Shown piece by piece: positions 19,024 to 30,312 of a stretch of 64,000 nucleotides of DNA (position 1 is its first letter; each line of letters opens with the position of its first letter). Source of the stretch: Ananas comosus. Lineage: Eukaryota > Streptophyta > Magnoliopsida > Poales > Bromeliaceae. Below the pieces are notes generated by a model, which saw nothing but the letters and a program-made list of their open reading frames with translations, was not told the origin of the DNA and did not search any database. A program made the position numbers and the translations under genes. The DNA is taken from the NCBI RefSeq assembly GCF_001540865.1, contig NW_017893415.1, positions 1 to 64,000 of the forward strand, read 5' to 3'.

Positions 19024-22000
19024 ATGGCACCTCGACGTCGATCGCAGACAAGGTCGATGCCGGAGGAAGCGAATGCGATGCCCGAGCAATCCGGAGCGAG
19101 TGGCGACGGAGAGCTTAGGGAGCAAATGGCCGCGCTTATCGGAGTAGTGCGGCAACAAGCGGAGTCTGTTCAACGCCAAGGGGAACAGATTCATCGGCTC
19201 CAGGAGACCTTAAAGCGCCAGCAGGCGGCGGCGGCCCAGGCGGGTGTCGAGCATGTCGCGCCCCCTGTGGTAGTGTCGAGTGTTGTTGAGGGAGCGGCGG
19301 CAGCGGCGGCTGTTCCAGTTACAGTAGTACCGGCCGGGTCGGGAACCTCAAATCCCGATAGCGCGGCAGTAGATGCGGAGCGAGAGCGCACTTTGGCGGC
19401 TCTCATTCAGTTCAAGAAGTTCGACCCACCTACCTTCGAGGGCGGTTTGGTGGAGCCGGCGATTGTGGAGTCGTGGATCGACTCGATGGAGACGCTCTTC
19501 GAGGATTTGAATACCTTGGAGAAGGATAAAGTGTACCTCGCCACCCATTGTCTAGGGAAGGCGGCGATGGTATGGTGGAAGCGAGTTAAGCGGGATCGTC
19601 CTACCGATCTCCCGCTCATGCTTTGGGAAGAGTTCAAGAGAGCAGTGTTCGCGAACTACTTCCCCGACACGGTGAAGCGGAAGCTACAAGACAAGTTCCG
19701 CAAGTTGAGACAGGGTGATCGATCGGTGGGAGAGTATGAGCAGGAATTCTCCCACATTATTGACTGCGTTCCCGATGTTGTTCGTGATGATCGGGACCGG
19801 GCGGATTGGTTCTTGCGAGGACTTCAACCCCGGATTTATGAGAAAGTGCAGATCTTGAAGTTGTCGACCTTTGCGGAGGTCTTCGATAGAGCTTTGTGGG
19901 CGGAGCACGGTAGCGCCCATGTACGTGAGGAACGAGAAGCTATGGCCGAGTCCAAGGACAAAGGCAAGAAGAGGACGGCGGGTGGTGCCGGGGGCCGGCC
20001 AAATGCTAAGAAACCCCCTCGGTATCCCCGACAGCAGTCGAGGAATTGGAGACCGCCTCGATGCGTCATTTGTGGCGGAGAGCATAAGGTGTCGACTTGC
20101 CCTCAGCGCGATGGCAAGTGTTTCAAGTGTGGCCAACCGGGACATCTTATCCGGGAGTGCCCGTCGTGGACGTCATCTGCGCCAACGGCGGCTTCAACAA
20201 CGTCTACCCCGAGACAGCTTGCGGGGTTACCACCGGCGATGTCGGCTGGGCGCGCGTCATCACCGCGTCAGCCGGAGGGATCGAGAGCGCCTAGCGGCCG
20301 AGTCTTTGCCGCTCAGGTGGAGGAGCAGCAACCTGCAGCACCCGACGATGTCGTGGCAGGTATAATTGTGATTAAAGGCACTATAGCTAGAGCAGTGTTT
20401 GATACAGGCGCATCTCATTCATTCGTTAGCACTTCATTTGCTAAGACACATGGCATAGAGATGGTGTACAATGAGGATTACTGGTGGGTGAACGCCCCAG
20501 AACATTCCTTCAGTGTTCATAACGAGTGTTTGGCGTGTCCAGTGCAAATAGGCGATTGGATCATGCCGATTGATCTGCTAGTGCTAGATCAGATGTGGGG
20601 ATTTGATGTTATCTTGGGGACCAACTGGCTCTCCAAGTACTATGCGGTGATAGATTGTGAAAGTAAGGTGATCACTTTTCGTGAGCCTAATCAAGAAGAG
20701 TTAGTCTACCAAGCGTGCAAAAGTAGGCGCTTCGCGGCGACTATATCGTCTGTAAGGGCGAAGAAAATGATTAAAGGAGGGTGTAAGGCCTATTTGGCAA
20801 CCATGGTGGATGCTCGAAAGGAGTACCCAGAGTTGGGGGATATCCGAGTAGTGTGCGAGTACCCGGATGTGTTTCCGGCGGAGTTACCGGGACTGCCACC
20901 GGACCGGGAAGTTGAGTTTGTCATTGACTTAATTCCCGGGGCGGAACCAGTTTCGAAGGCTCCGTATAGAATGGCACCGGTGGAGTTAAAGGAGCTAAAA
21001 GGTCAACTACAAGACTTGCTCGATAAAGGCTTCGTGAGACCGAGTGTGTCACCGTGGGGAGCTCCGGTGCTATTTGTGAAGAAAAAGGATGGCACACTTC
21101 GACTCTGCGTAGATTATCGCGAGTTGAATAAAGTGACGATAAAGAACAAGTACCCGTTGCCAAGAATTGACGATCTATTCGATCAGTTGCAAGGGTCCAA
21201 GGTGTATTCAAAGATTGATCTCCAATCGGGGTATCATCAATTAAAGATTAGGCCAAAGGATGTGCACAAAACGGCGTACCGTACGCGGTATGGCCATTAT
21301 GAGTTCACGGTGATGCCGTTTGGGCTTACTAATGCCCCGGCAGCATTTATGGACTTGATGAATCGAGTCTTTAGACCGTTGTTGGATCGATGCGTCGTGG
21401 TGTTCATAGACGACGTATTGGTCTATTCGAAAAGCGAGGAGGAACATGAAGAGCATCTGAGAGCTGTGTTGCAAATACTCAGACAAGAGAAGCTCTATGC
21501 AAAGTTAAAGAAAATGTGACTTTTGGCTAAAGGAGGTCACATTCTTGGGTCATGTGGTATCGGGCGACGGAGTTTCGGTAGACCCGAAGAAAGTAGAGGC
21601 GATCAAGGATTGGCCTCGCCCAACGAATGTAGCGGAGATCCGCAGTTTTCTTGGACTGGCGGGCTATTACCGGCGGTTCGTGGAAGGGGTTCGCCAAAAT
21701 AACCACTCCACTAACGCGCCTCACGCATAAAGGAGTAAAGTACGTTTGGAGCGACGATTGCGATCGAAGCTTCGAGGAGTTAAAGAACAGATTGACGTCG
21801 ACCCCGGTGCTTGCTTTGCCGACTCCGGGAAGAGACCTTTGTAGTGTACAGTGATGCCTCGTATGTTGGTCTCGGGTGTGTATTAATGCAAAATGGGCGA
21901 GTTATTGCTTATGCATCACGCCAGTTAAAGAGTTATGAGAAGAACTACCCGATTCACGACCTCGAGTTAGCCGCGGTGATTTTCGCGCTAAAGCTTTGGA

Positions 22001-23752
22001 GGCATTACTTGTATGGTGAACATTGTGAGGTATATACCGATCAACAAGAGTCTCAAGTACTTGTTCACCCAGAAAGAGTTAAATATGCGACAGCGGCGGT
22101 GGTTAGAGTTGCTAAAGGACTATGATGTCACCATATTATACCACCCCGGAAAAGCCAATGTTGTGGCCGATGCCTTGAGTAGAAAATCGGCGGAGAATTT
22201 AGCGACGGCGATTACGCCCCAACCGCTATTACAAAAGGAAATGCAACGATTCGGGTTGGAAGTGGTAGCGTCGGGAGTGCCGGCTACACTTGCCACATTA
22301 GTTGTGCAACCGACCCTATTCGAGAGAATTAAGGAGTTACAAGCTTCGGATCCTTATCTTCAAAAGGTTCTGGGTGATGTTGAGAATGGCAAAGCCGAAG
22401 ACTTTGGCATTGGGGCTGATGGCGCACTTCGATTTTGAAATCGATGGTGTGTGCCTAAAGATGATGAACTACGAAGGGCGATCATGCAAGAAGCGCATCA
22501 ATCCCCCTATAGTATACACCCCGGCGGCACTAAAATGTACAAGGATTTGAAAGAGCACTATTGGTGGCCGGGTATGAAAAGAGATATTGGAGAGTTCGTG
22601 GCGCAATGTCTAACGTGCCAACAGGTAAAAGCAGAGCGCCGATTTCCGGCGGGGAAGCTACAAAGTCTACCAATACCCGTCTGGAAATGGGAAAATATAA
22701 CGATGGACTTTGTTACCGGTTTGCCTCGATCACAAGGCGGACATGATGCGATATGGGTAATAGTAGATCGATTGACAAAGTCGGCACACTTCTTGCCGAT
22801 ACATACTACGTGGTCGGGAGACAAGCTAGCGCAAGTTTATCTCGACGAGGTTGTGAGGCTTCATGGGGTTCCAGTATCGATCGTGTCGGATCGAGACCCC
22901 AGGTTCACATCCCACTTTTGGAAGAGTTTGCAAGATGCGCTAGGCACACGGCTCGACTTCAGTACGGCGTTTCATCCTCAAAGTGATGGACAGTCAGAAC
23001 GGACGATACAAATCCTTGAGGATTTACTTCGAGCGTGTGTGCTAGATTACAAAGGAGGATGGCATGACTTCTTGCCTATGGCGGAGTTCGCCTATAATAA
23101 CAGCTATCAAGAAAGTATAGCGATGGCGCCTTTTGAGGCACTGTATGGAGGTAAGTGTCGTTCTCCTATTCATTGGAGCGACGTGGGCGAGAGGACGGCT
23201 CTTGGCCCGGATGTAATGAGGGAGGCGGAAGAGAAAGTTCGCCTTGCCCGTCAACGGTTAGCGATGGCGCAATCTCGGCAAAAGAGTTATGCCGACAAGC
23301 GAAGAAAGGATTTGGAGTTCGCGGTTGGAGACCGTGTATTCTTGAGAGTATCGCCGATGCGAGGAGTTAAACGATTCGGGGTCCGTGGGAAGCTAAGTCC
23401 CCGATATGTCGGACCGTTTGAGATATTGGAGCGTGTGGGTGCGGTGGCGTACAAGCTCGCATTACCACCGAGACTCACGGGAGTTCATAATGTTTTCCAT
23501 GTGTCGAATCTTCGAAAGTATATCCGAAACGCGGCACATGTATTGGAATACGAGCCCGTGGAGCTACGTGAAGACATGTCCTATGAGGAGTACCCCGTGT
23601 GCATCCTCGATCGAGAAGTTAAGAAGTTGCGAAGTCGCAAAATTCCATATGTGAAAGTCCAATGGAGCAACCACGCGGCGCGAGAAGCCACTTGGGAGCT
23701 CGAGGAGTCAATGCGGAAAGAGTATCCGCATCTGTTTGAATCGACGAGTTAA
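19024..23752 (+). pseudogene. Element C gag-pol polyprotein, nearly complete, frame-broken
   Basis: Starts [15 protein letters not shown] at 19024. In order: capsid domain (WIDSMETLF to VGEYEQEF), zinc knuckles [13 protein letters not shown] (about residue 347) and [14 protein letters not shown] (about 366), protease [11 protein letters not shown] (Asp near 460), RT with CVDYRELNK and FIDD (21403-21414), RNase H ([38 protein letters not shown]), integrase HHCC and DDE core (22500-23350), and chromodomain (YVKVQWSNHAAREATWELEE) ending LFESTS. The first 2.5 kb and the last 1.3 kb are open. Between 21511 and 22042 there are four apparent +1 insertions (about 21511, 21690, 21835 and 22042), all within RT-RNase H. 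An in-frame TGA sits at 22436-22438. As read, no full polyprotein can be made, although all family domains are present. Confidence 0.92.
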
Positions 23753-23759
23753 GGTATGC

Positions 23760-23797
23760 ATAATTTCGCGGACGAAATTATTTTAAGGGGTGGAGAA
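23760..23797 (+). other. Element C pre-LTR hairpin and polypurine tract
   Basis: ATAATTTCG and CGAAATTAT (23760-23781) pair perfectly around loop CGGA, just after the pol stop. AAGGGGTGGAGAA then runs up to the 3' LTR and is the plus-strand primer. Confidence 0.8.
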
Positions 23798-26434
23798 TGT
23801 AATATACCGAAAGTTCGAAAAATAAAAGTCGAACTTTAGTCAAATTGACCAAAGTGCGAGGATGGAACACTTCGGAAAGTCCGAAGGTGTTAAAATGATT
23901 AAAAGTGAGTTGTGGAAGGTTTTCGAGAGCTAAAGAATTGAATTCTGCGAAACTGCAGATTTTCAGCTCTCGGGGACCGGTCCCTGAAGGGAGAGACCGG
24001 TCCCCGAACGCGTATGAAATGAGACAGCCGAAAAATCGGCTAAGTCCTCGAAGGATAGCTCTCGGGAACCGGTCTCTGCCTGAGAGACCGGTCCCCCAGA
24101 GACCGGTCCCATAGGGAGAGACCGGTTGCACTGCGCGCAGCAGCTCTGGCTGCGCTGGGACAACGTTCGGGAACCGGTCCCTGCTCGGGGAGACCGGTCT
24201 CTGCCTGCGCGATCAGCCCTGTCCAGGCTGTGTGAAAGAGTAAAAGTTGAGGGGTTTAGCTGCAATTTTGCAACCCAATAGCTATGTATTGAGGGTTAAT
24301 GAGATTTTCTCTCATTTCCTCACCCTCTCACACTCTCTTCTCTCCCTCTCTCTCTAGAAGGCAAAGGAGAAGAAGAAGAAGGAAAGAAAGGAAGGAAAAG
24401 AAGGAGAAAAAGGTGAAGGAGAAGATCAAGGAGCAAGGAGGCTTCATCTTCTTCTTCTCTAGTGCAAGAAAAATGAGCTTACAAGGTAGGCTCTTAACCC
24501 TAATGTAGTAAAACCCTAGAATGAGTTTTGAATGACCTAGAAATGGGTTTTAATGGAATGATTAAAGAGTTTTGAAGCTTTCTTTTGCTTCTAAAGAGAT
24601 CAAAACCTAGATTTGCTATAGAGGTGAGCTTGGACCACCTCTAATGGTGAAATCCAAACTAAGGTTTTGGAAAGGCTAAGAATGGTTCTAATGGGTTATT
24701 TAGAGTATAATGAAGCTACTTTTGCTTCCCAATGAGATCAAACCCTAGGTTTGACATGAGTATTGGAGCTAGGGCACCAAATTGGGGCTTTTGCTCATGA
24801 GGGTTTCTAAGTGCAATTGACCCTCTAAAAACCTAATTGGGGGTGTTTCCGACGCATTGGTGCGCTCGGAATAGCATTACGAAAAGTCAAAGTAAAGTTA
24901 TGAGCAAAATGGCCTAATAAGGGTTCGTTTTGCCGCAGGTAAAGAACGAGACGTCTAAAAATCCCGAGAAAATCGTCGGAGCACCTAAATAGACCTGCAA
25001 GGTGGGTGGTGCTTTCCAAACTCATTGAAATTCTCTCTATGCCTAATGTGTCATTCTTTGAGCATATGTTATATATATTGTTGCATGCATTTAGGGTAAA
25101 ATAATGATGAGATATGACGTTGCATGATTGTGAGCACAACTTGCATAATGAGATGGTTGAGAATCTAATAATGTCAAAACCCTAGATGTATGCATGAGAG
25201 AAAATGTGAGCACCCAAGGTGAGCAAAAGAACAGAGTGGCAATGACATAGATCGAGTGGCATTTGAAAACATAAAGTAAAGTGACACTAGAGTTAGTGTG
25301 AGCCAAAGAACCAAAGTGATGTAAAGAATGATGAAAATGACAATGTGTAAAGTTAAAGTAAAGTGGGGCAATAAGAACGAGAAATGTAAAGAATATAATT
25401 GCTAGAGTTAGCAAAAGTAAAAGAAAAGTAAAGAATAACGATTGCATGAGTTGCAACATAAAGTGATGTAATGAACACTAGAGCTAGTGTAAAGTCAAGA
25501 TTGAACTTATAAATCCTTTGAGTTAAGGATATGATCATACTTGCTATGAGTTCCGTGCTCGAGGGTGGTCGCTCTCCCTCGAGCGATGCGCTCCGGAGTT
25601 TATGCATCCGGGTTGGAGTAAACCCGTAAGGACGGTCCTAGCTGGTGAGTTCCTGCGATGATGGACTTAATGTGAAGCAAGTTAATGTGGCGAAACCCCC
25701 GGGTTAGCCTTAATGATTAAAGAGCAAAGAACAAAGATTAAAGTTAAAGAATGAAAGAACTTGCATAATCTGCATATGTTTAATGTTGAGCATACTTCCT
25801 GCTTTTGTTCAGGCATATTAGTATCATGTTATAGATTGGTTACCATATTTCAGCTTATCCTTTCTATTATGCCTGAGTTAGTCCTAGTGGGAAAGTCGGT
25901 GATGTTGAGGCCGAACCCACTGGGAACTTTGTTGTAGTTCTCACCCCACTATTGCTACAGAGCCGGGACCGAGCGAGCCGGCGAGTGACCGAGGTAAAGG
26001 TATCGCGCCTTAGACAGAGGCCACCAATGTTGGGTTTCATTTTGTTAGTAGACACCCTTTCATCATCTTTTGTATGTGATGATTAGTAGTGTAAAGAAAA
26101 GAATGTAAAGCTTATTTTGAGGAAAATGTGATGTAAGAAAGAAATGATGAAGTTATGTAATGGAATGCAAAGAATTCGAAAATTATTAGATGAATGCAAT
26201 GTGTATGATCCAAAATGAATCATGTTACTTGTGAATGTTTAGTTTCCTTTTTCTTTCACTTATGGCTATTGCTTACCCTCGTGTAAGCCGTTTGTGTAAG
26301 TTTCCGCTAGTGCATTTCTGGTTTGAATTTGTACATGTGATGAGCCTTGGGCGGATAGGGGAAACTCTGTCCGTTCGGCGTCTGTTTGACGTGCTCGGGT
26401 CGGGCCAAATTGGCATCGGTCCCGGGGCGTGACA
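23798..26434 (+). mobile_element. Element C 3' LTR
   Basis: A 2,637-bp copy of 16059-18697 with the same ends. The ACCGGT array, TATA-like segment, purine tract, stem-loop (25557-25584) and 3' end are all present. The right flank TCCTC does not match the left flank AAATA of the 5' LTR, and it belongs to a Ty1 element, not to the gag of B. Confidence 0.93.
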
Positions 26435-26725
26435 TCCTCAGTGCAGCTTCGTACACCGTCTCAGCGTGCTTCTTCCCCTCCTGCTGCTCCACCTCCTGTT
26501 ACTGCTACTTCTTCACGTCCTTCTACGGACATTTCTGAGGAAGATATTTCCGTTTCATCGGTGTATCGCGAGCAGCAACGTCTATCTGAGGAGCTTCAGA
26601 AGTTGTCTACAGAACAAGCTGCGATTCGTAAGGATGTGAGCAAGATGAAGCGCTTGTTGAATATGATTTTTGACAAATTAGGATGTTGTCGGGCGGATTT
26701 ACCTCCAGGAGATGATTCTGACTAG
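26435..26725 (+). pseudogene. D1: C-terminal fragment of SIRE-like post-pol ORF
   Basis: An open frame from the C boundary to TAG at 26723-26725. It has a Ser/Pro/Thr-rich stretch, then an amphipathic coiled-coil-like segment (EQQRLSEELQKL, IRKDVSKMKRLLNMIFDKLGC) and an acidic end. The layout and the K(M/L)..DK(L/M)GC motif match the C-terminus of the D2 ORF at 29462-29752, although sequence identity is modest. The N-terminal domain is missing, cut off by element C. It lies 5' of a purine tract and LTR, where SIRE/Maximus-type elements carry an extra ORF. Function unknown. Confidence 0.65.
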
Positions 26726-27188
26726 GAGTTACCGAGCTTCTCCTTTTGTCGTTTTGGCACTTTCTGACAAAAAGGGGGAGATGGATGGGATGGTCTTAAT
26801 GATGATGATGATGCATTATTCTTGATGTTTAGTTAGTTAAGATGTTTAATTATGAACTATGATGCTTTAGGTGTCTGACTTAGTGCTTTAGGTGTTTGTG
26901 ACTATGAACTATGAAGTATGAACTATGACTTGATAGTTTGTTTGATCTTGATATTTGAATCTTGATTATGCTTTGAGAATATTTTTTGCAGGAATAATTC
27001 AAGACTTCAAGACTCCATGTCTAAGTCTTAGAGTTTGTATTAAGGGTGTAAAAGTGTAAATTTCGTTTATTGGATTGATCATGCAGGAGATTATCGTTTG
27101 GTGATTGCGATGATCTTCTTTTTATGACTTATTGGTTGTATACGAACTTTGTGTTATATTTTGTCACGAAATCGCCAAAGGGGGAGAT
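26726..27188 (+). other. D1 3' noncoding region with polypurine tracts
   Basis: No gene. Two AAAGGGGGAGA-type tracts lie at about 26769-26781 and 27177-27188; the second directly precedes the LTR start and is the likely plus-strand primer. Repeated purine tracts are typical of SIRE-like Ty1 elements. Confidence 0.75.
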
Positions 27189-27420
27189 TGTTAAGGATTT
27201 TATAGGTTTGCGAATTTCGTAAAGTTGTTTGGAGTCTTGAAGAGTTGATCACAGAAGTTTTGGAGAAGAGATTCAAATTGGAGGACGAAGACTCATTCAG
27301 AAAGCTCGACACCAAAGGTATAAATAAAAGATCATTTGTGGTGAAAATACCTAATTAGAATAAGTTCAGAAGGCTTGGATTGCTTTAAAATAATTTTTCT
27401 GAACTTTCATGTGTTCTGGG

Positions 27421-27664
27421 ACCGGTCCCTGAGATGGAGAGACCGGTTCCCCTAAGGTCCTCACTGCGTAAATCGTGATGCAACCAGTCCCCTGTGATGA
27501 GAGACCGGTTCCCGAACCATGGTGCTTCTGTCGCGCAGCGAGGGACCGGTCTCAAGTTTGAGAGACCGGTTCCCGAACGTTGGGTTTTTGGTCACGCAGA
27601 GAGGGACCGGTTCCTCACTTGAGAGACCGGTCTCTCACAGACCGGTCTCCTCGAGAGGACCGGT
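27421..27664 (+). promoter_or_regulatory. Paired ACCGGT array in a Ty1 LTR, 61-62 bp period
   Basis: Cores start at 27421, 27442, 27483 (ACCAGT), 27504, 27545, 27565, 27606, 27626, 27641 and 27659. The first four pairs are spaced 21, 21, 20 and 20 bp, and pair starts repeat every 62, 62 and 61 bp. The array ends 72 bp before TATAAATA. The flanking text ACCGGTTCCCGAACGTTGG also occurs in the Ty3 LTR A near 4130. Confidence 0.75.
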
Positions 27665-27735
27665 CTCTGAGGACAACACAGGTTTTTTAAAAAGGACTTT
27701 TTGCAATCCTAGTCTACTTCTAAGTCTTCTAAACT

Positions 27736-27743
27736 TATAAATA
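27736..27743 (+). promoter_or_regulatory. TATA box of the D1 LTR
   Basis: TATAAATA followed by AGC. The D2 LTR has the same TATAAATAAGC at 30733, likewise 60-70 bp after its palindrome array. Confidence 0.7.
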
Positions 27744-28402
27744 AGCTATGTGGGTCATCAAAAAGTTTAAGGCTTTGAATATTTACAGATTCTAAACCCT
27801 AGAAACTTGTTTTTCCATTTTCAATGTTTAGATTCATACAACAAGTTTCTTATAGTCAACAATCTACTTGATTCCTCATTTTTACTTGATATTTCTTACG
27901 AGAATCAAGTAGATGCTTGATAAAAGGTGAACCCTCATAGCTTATGGTATTCAAAGGTTAAATCATCACAAATCTTCAATTCTATAAGCTCCGAAAGGAG
28001 GTTCGGAGCGTGGATCTCGCGTGAAGCTGAGGATTCGGTGGACGCTTCGAGGAGTTGAGGCGTTGACGCTGCGAGGAGTTGCAGCAAGGTCGATTGGTGG
28101 ATTCCTATCGATCGAGGACCGGCAAAGATTACCATCAACAAGAAATCGGTAAATTGAGTCGTGTATTTTTGTCGAAATCACTTGTACTCAAGTTTTCTTA
28201 TTGGATTTTCTTTGCGTGATCGGTCCCGTGGGTTTTTCACTCCGAATTGGAGTTTTTCCACGTTAAATTCTCGGTGTGCTGTTTTTAATTTTCGCTACTT
28301 TGTTTTAATTGCATCGAGATTTTCGAGTTTGCCGGATTTACACCTATTCACCCCCCTCTAGGTGTTACTTACCTTTTAGATCCTCGGGATCCATATCTTA
28401 CA

Positions 28403-29752
28403 GAAGAAGCGTCCGGGCCTGATCCGGATTATCAGGAGAGCTCCTCTGAAGAATCTGAAGAACCTATTGCGCAACTTGACAAAGGCAAAGGTTTAGCTGG
28501 CGAATCATCTCACGGTGGTAGTTCTCATACTCGTGAGGGACGTTCAAAACAAGCTGCAGAGGTTCCTCCAGCACGGCGAAGGTTGTTTGCATCAAAGTCG
28601 TGTATAGCTGAACGCTTTGTGAACTTCAATGATCTGATTCGGGAGGTTCCTGATTTTGGACGATTACTACAGTGTGCGCCTATTGAGCCTGTTGGACGGG
28701 TCCCTGCGAAGGCTCCTTTCTGTGTAGAACTCATTAGGGAATTCTATATGAATGGAAAGGTGCTTGCTGAAAATGATGAAACAGGCATTTTTATCTTCGA
28801 GACTGTTGTGCGTTAGAGGAGATTTCCAGTTACTCCCTATGATATTGGAGAGATCTTGGGGATGCATGTGGACACTTCAGGTCTTCTCTATACTTCAGGA
28901 GGATTTCAAGCATCAACTCACCTGGATATCGTTCTTGGAGCTATATGCAAAGCCGGTGTTTACATGACTCATGGTTACATTGAATCCAAGGACTTATTAC
29001 CCGAGTATCACTTGTTATCCTTGGTTATGAGCTACAATGTTCAACCAACTATCGGCACAAAGAGGATCCGCTGGGAGAGATTAGTGTTGCTATATCTACT
29101 TGGTCATCTCGAGCAGGCTCGTGGGTTGAACATCAACATTCCATTTCTGATCTGGCAAAGGATGATTCACGTAATTCAGGGTGCTACTCGACGGGATCTA
29201 CTACCATTCCCTGTTCTGATTACGAGGATTCTTCAAGCCAATGGAGTGGATACATCTTGTGACAAGTATGATGTTGGCCTTGGGCCTATTGACTCAGTGA
29301 CTTGGGCTAAGTCGGTTAGCACTCTCAAGTCATTTCATCAGACCAAAGGGCCACCTCCTGAAGCATCTAGTCCAGCACCTCCACCGAGAGCAGCTTCTAG
29401 TTCTGCTCCTCCGCCTACATCTTGAGGAAGTTATGATACTTCATCTAGTTCAGGGGAATCAATGACACTGGAATCAGTTAAGAAAGATTTGCGAAAGTTA
29501 AAAAAGAAGGTGAACAACATTGGAAGGAAAGTTGAGTCCAGCATCAAGAAATTTGAGTTAAGTATCAAAAGATTAATGGATAAGATGGGGTGTAGACATG
29601 ATGATATTTGGGAACCTGCTCCATCTTCTGCTTCGTATCAGCGGTCATCTTCACGACATCCTCTCATTCCACCGTCTGGTGATGCTCCTGAGGCTAGAGG
29701 TTCTGGAGCTGGTGCTGGAGATGATGATGATGATGATGAGGACACAGAGTGA
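28403..29752 (+). pseudogene. D2: SIRE-like post-pol ORF (about 450 codons, two stops)
   Basis: A single frame from the D1 boundary to TGA at 29750-29752, with TAG at 28814-28816 and TGA at 29423-29425. It begins with an acidic Glu/Ser-rich segment. A globular part follows (RFVNFNDLIREVPDFGRLLQ, FCVELIREFYMNG, TPYDIGEILGMHVD, GTKRIRWERLVLLYLLGHLEQA), which resembles the domain annotated in plants as 'putative plant transposon protein'. Then come a Pro/Ala/Ser linker, a Lys-rich coiled coil (VKKDLRKLKKKVNNI) and an Asp-rich tail. No signal peptide or clear transmembrane segment is seen, so the old 'envelope-like' label for ORFs at this position is not supported here. Its role is unknown. The N-terminus is cut by D1. 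Confidence 0.7.
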
Positions 29753-30312
29753 TTTCTTCGTCGAGCTTAGTCTCTTTCTTTCACTGCATTTGATGTTTAG
29801 GACGATGTTTTTAGATTTGCTTGCTTATCTTTCTGTAGTATGTTTTTACTTTCGTTTAGGCCTATAGCTCTGACTAAACTACTCTCATGTTTTTCTAGTA
29901 TGTTTTTTCTTTCTATTTGCTTTCTTTTGGCAATTTTTGACAAAAAGGGGGAGAGTATAGATGAAGGGGGAGAGCGTGGATGAACAGGAACAGGCTTTGA
30001 ACTAGAGCAGAGGATGATAAGTTCAAGAACAAAGGGGGAGATGTGAACAAAGGGGGAGAAGGTATAAGAATTTAGTGCTAATCATTTTTGAATGAATTGT
30101 TTTGCAGGAAATCAAGACTTCAAGACTCCTAGTTGCGTCTAACTCATAGAGTCTGTTTTAGGAGTTTTGATGTAATTTTGAGTTTCAAATTGTATTTGGA
30201 TTACATGTGAGGGGTTCGATGTTTTGGTGATGACATTGAACTTCGTTTTTTCTTTAAATTGTAATTTGTGAGTTTGTGTGTGTTTTGTCACGAAATTGCC
30301 AAAGGGGGAGAT
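29753..30312 (+). other. D2 3' noncoding region with five GGGGGAGA tracts
   Basis: No gene. Purine tracts containing AGGGGGAGA occur near 29944, 29964, 30033, 30050 and 30301-30311; the last directly precedes the LTR. Such repetition upstream of the LTR fits SIRE-like Ty1 elements and may offer several plus-strand start points. Confidence 0.75.

Larger units (their letters stand above)
16059..26434 (+). mobile_element. Element C, two-LTR Ty3 chromovirus (10.4 kb)
   Basis: The only Ty3 copy here with both LTRs full length, plus primer site, leader, gag-pol and polypurine tract. The near-identical LTRs suggest recent origin or gene conversion. The flanks differ: the left is B gag on the minus strand, the right is a Ty1 post-pol ORF, and no 5-bp duplication is visible. 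The element is therefore probably a recombinant of two related insertions, with the DNA between them lost. Confidence 0.85.
27189..28402 (+). mobile_element. D1 SIRE-like Ty1/copia LTR
   Basis: A 1,214-bp LTR from TGTTAAGG to ATATCTTACA (inverted ends TGTTAAG and CTTACA), preceded by a purine tract. It contains an ACCGGT array (27421-27664), a TATA box TATAAATA at 27736-27743, and the same 3' half as the LTR fragment at 1-350. The DNA after 28402 is the coding part of another SIRE-like element (D2), so D1 appears inserted in the post-pol ORF of D2. The 5' half of D1 is missing. Confidence 0.85.

Noticed and set aside
21505..22050. Programmed frameshifting in element C
   Set aside because: Four separate shifts scattered through RT and RNase H, absent from related elements, do not fit a programmed gag-pol shift; in A, B and E gag and pol are in one frame.
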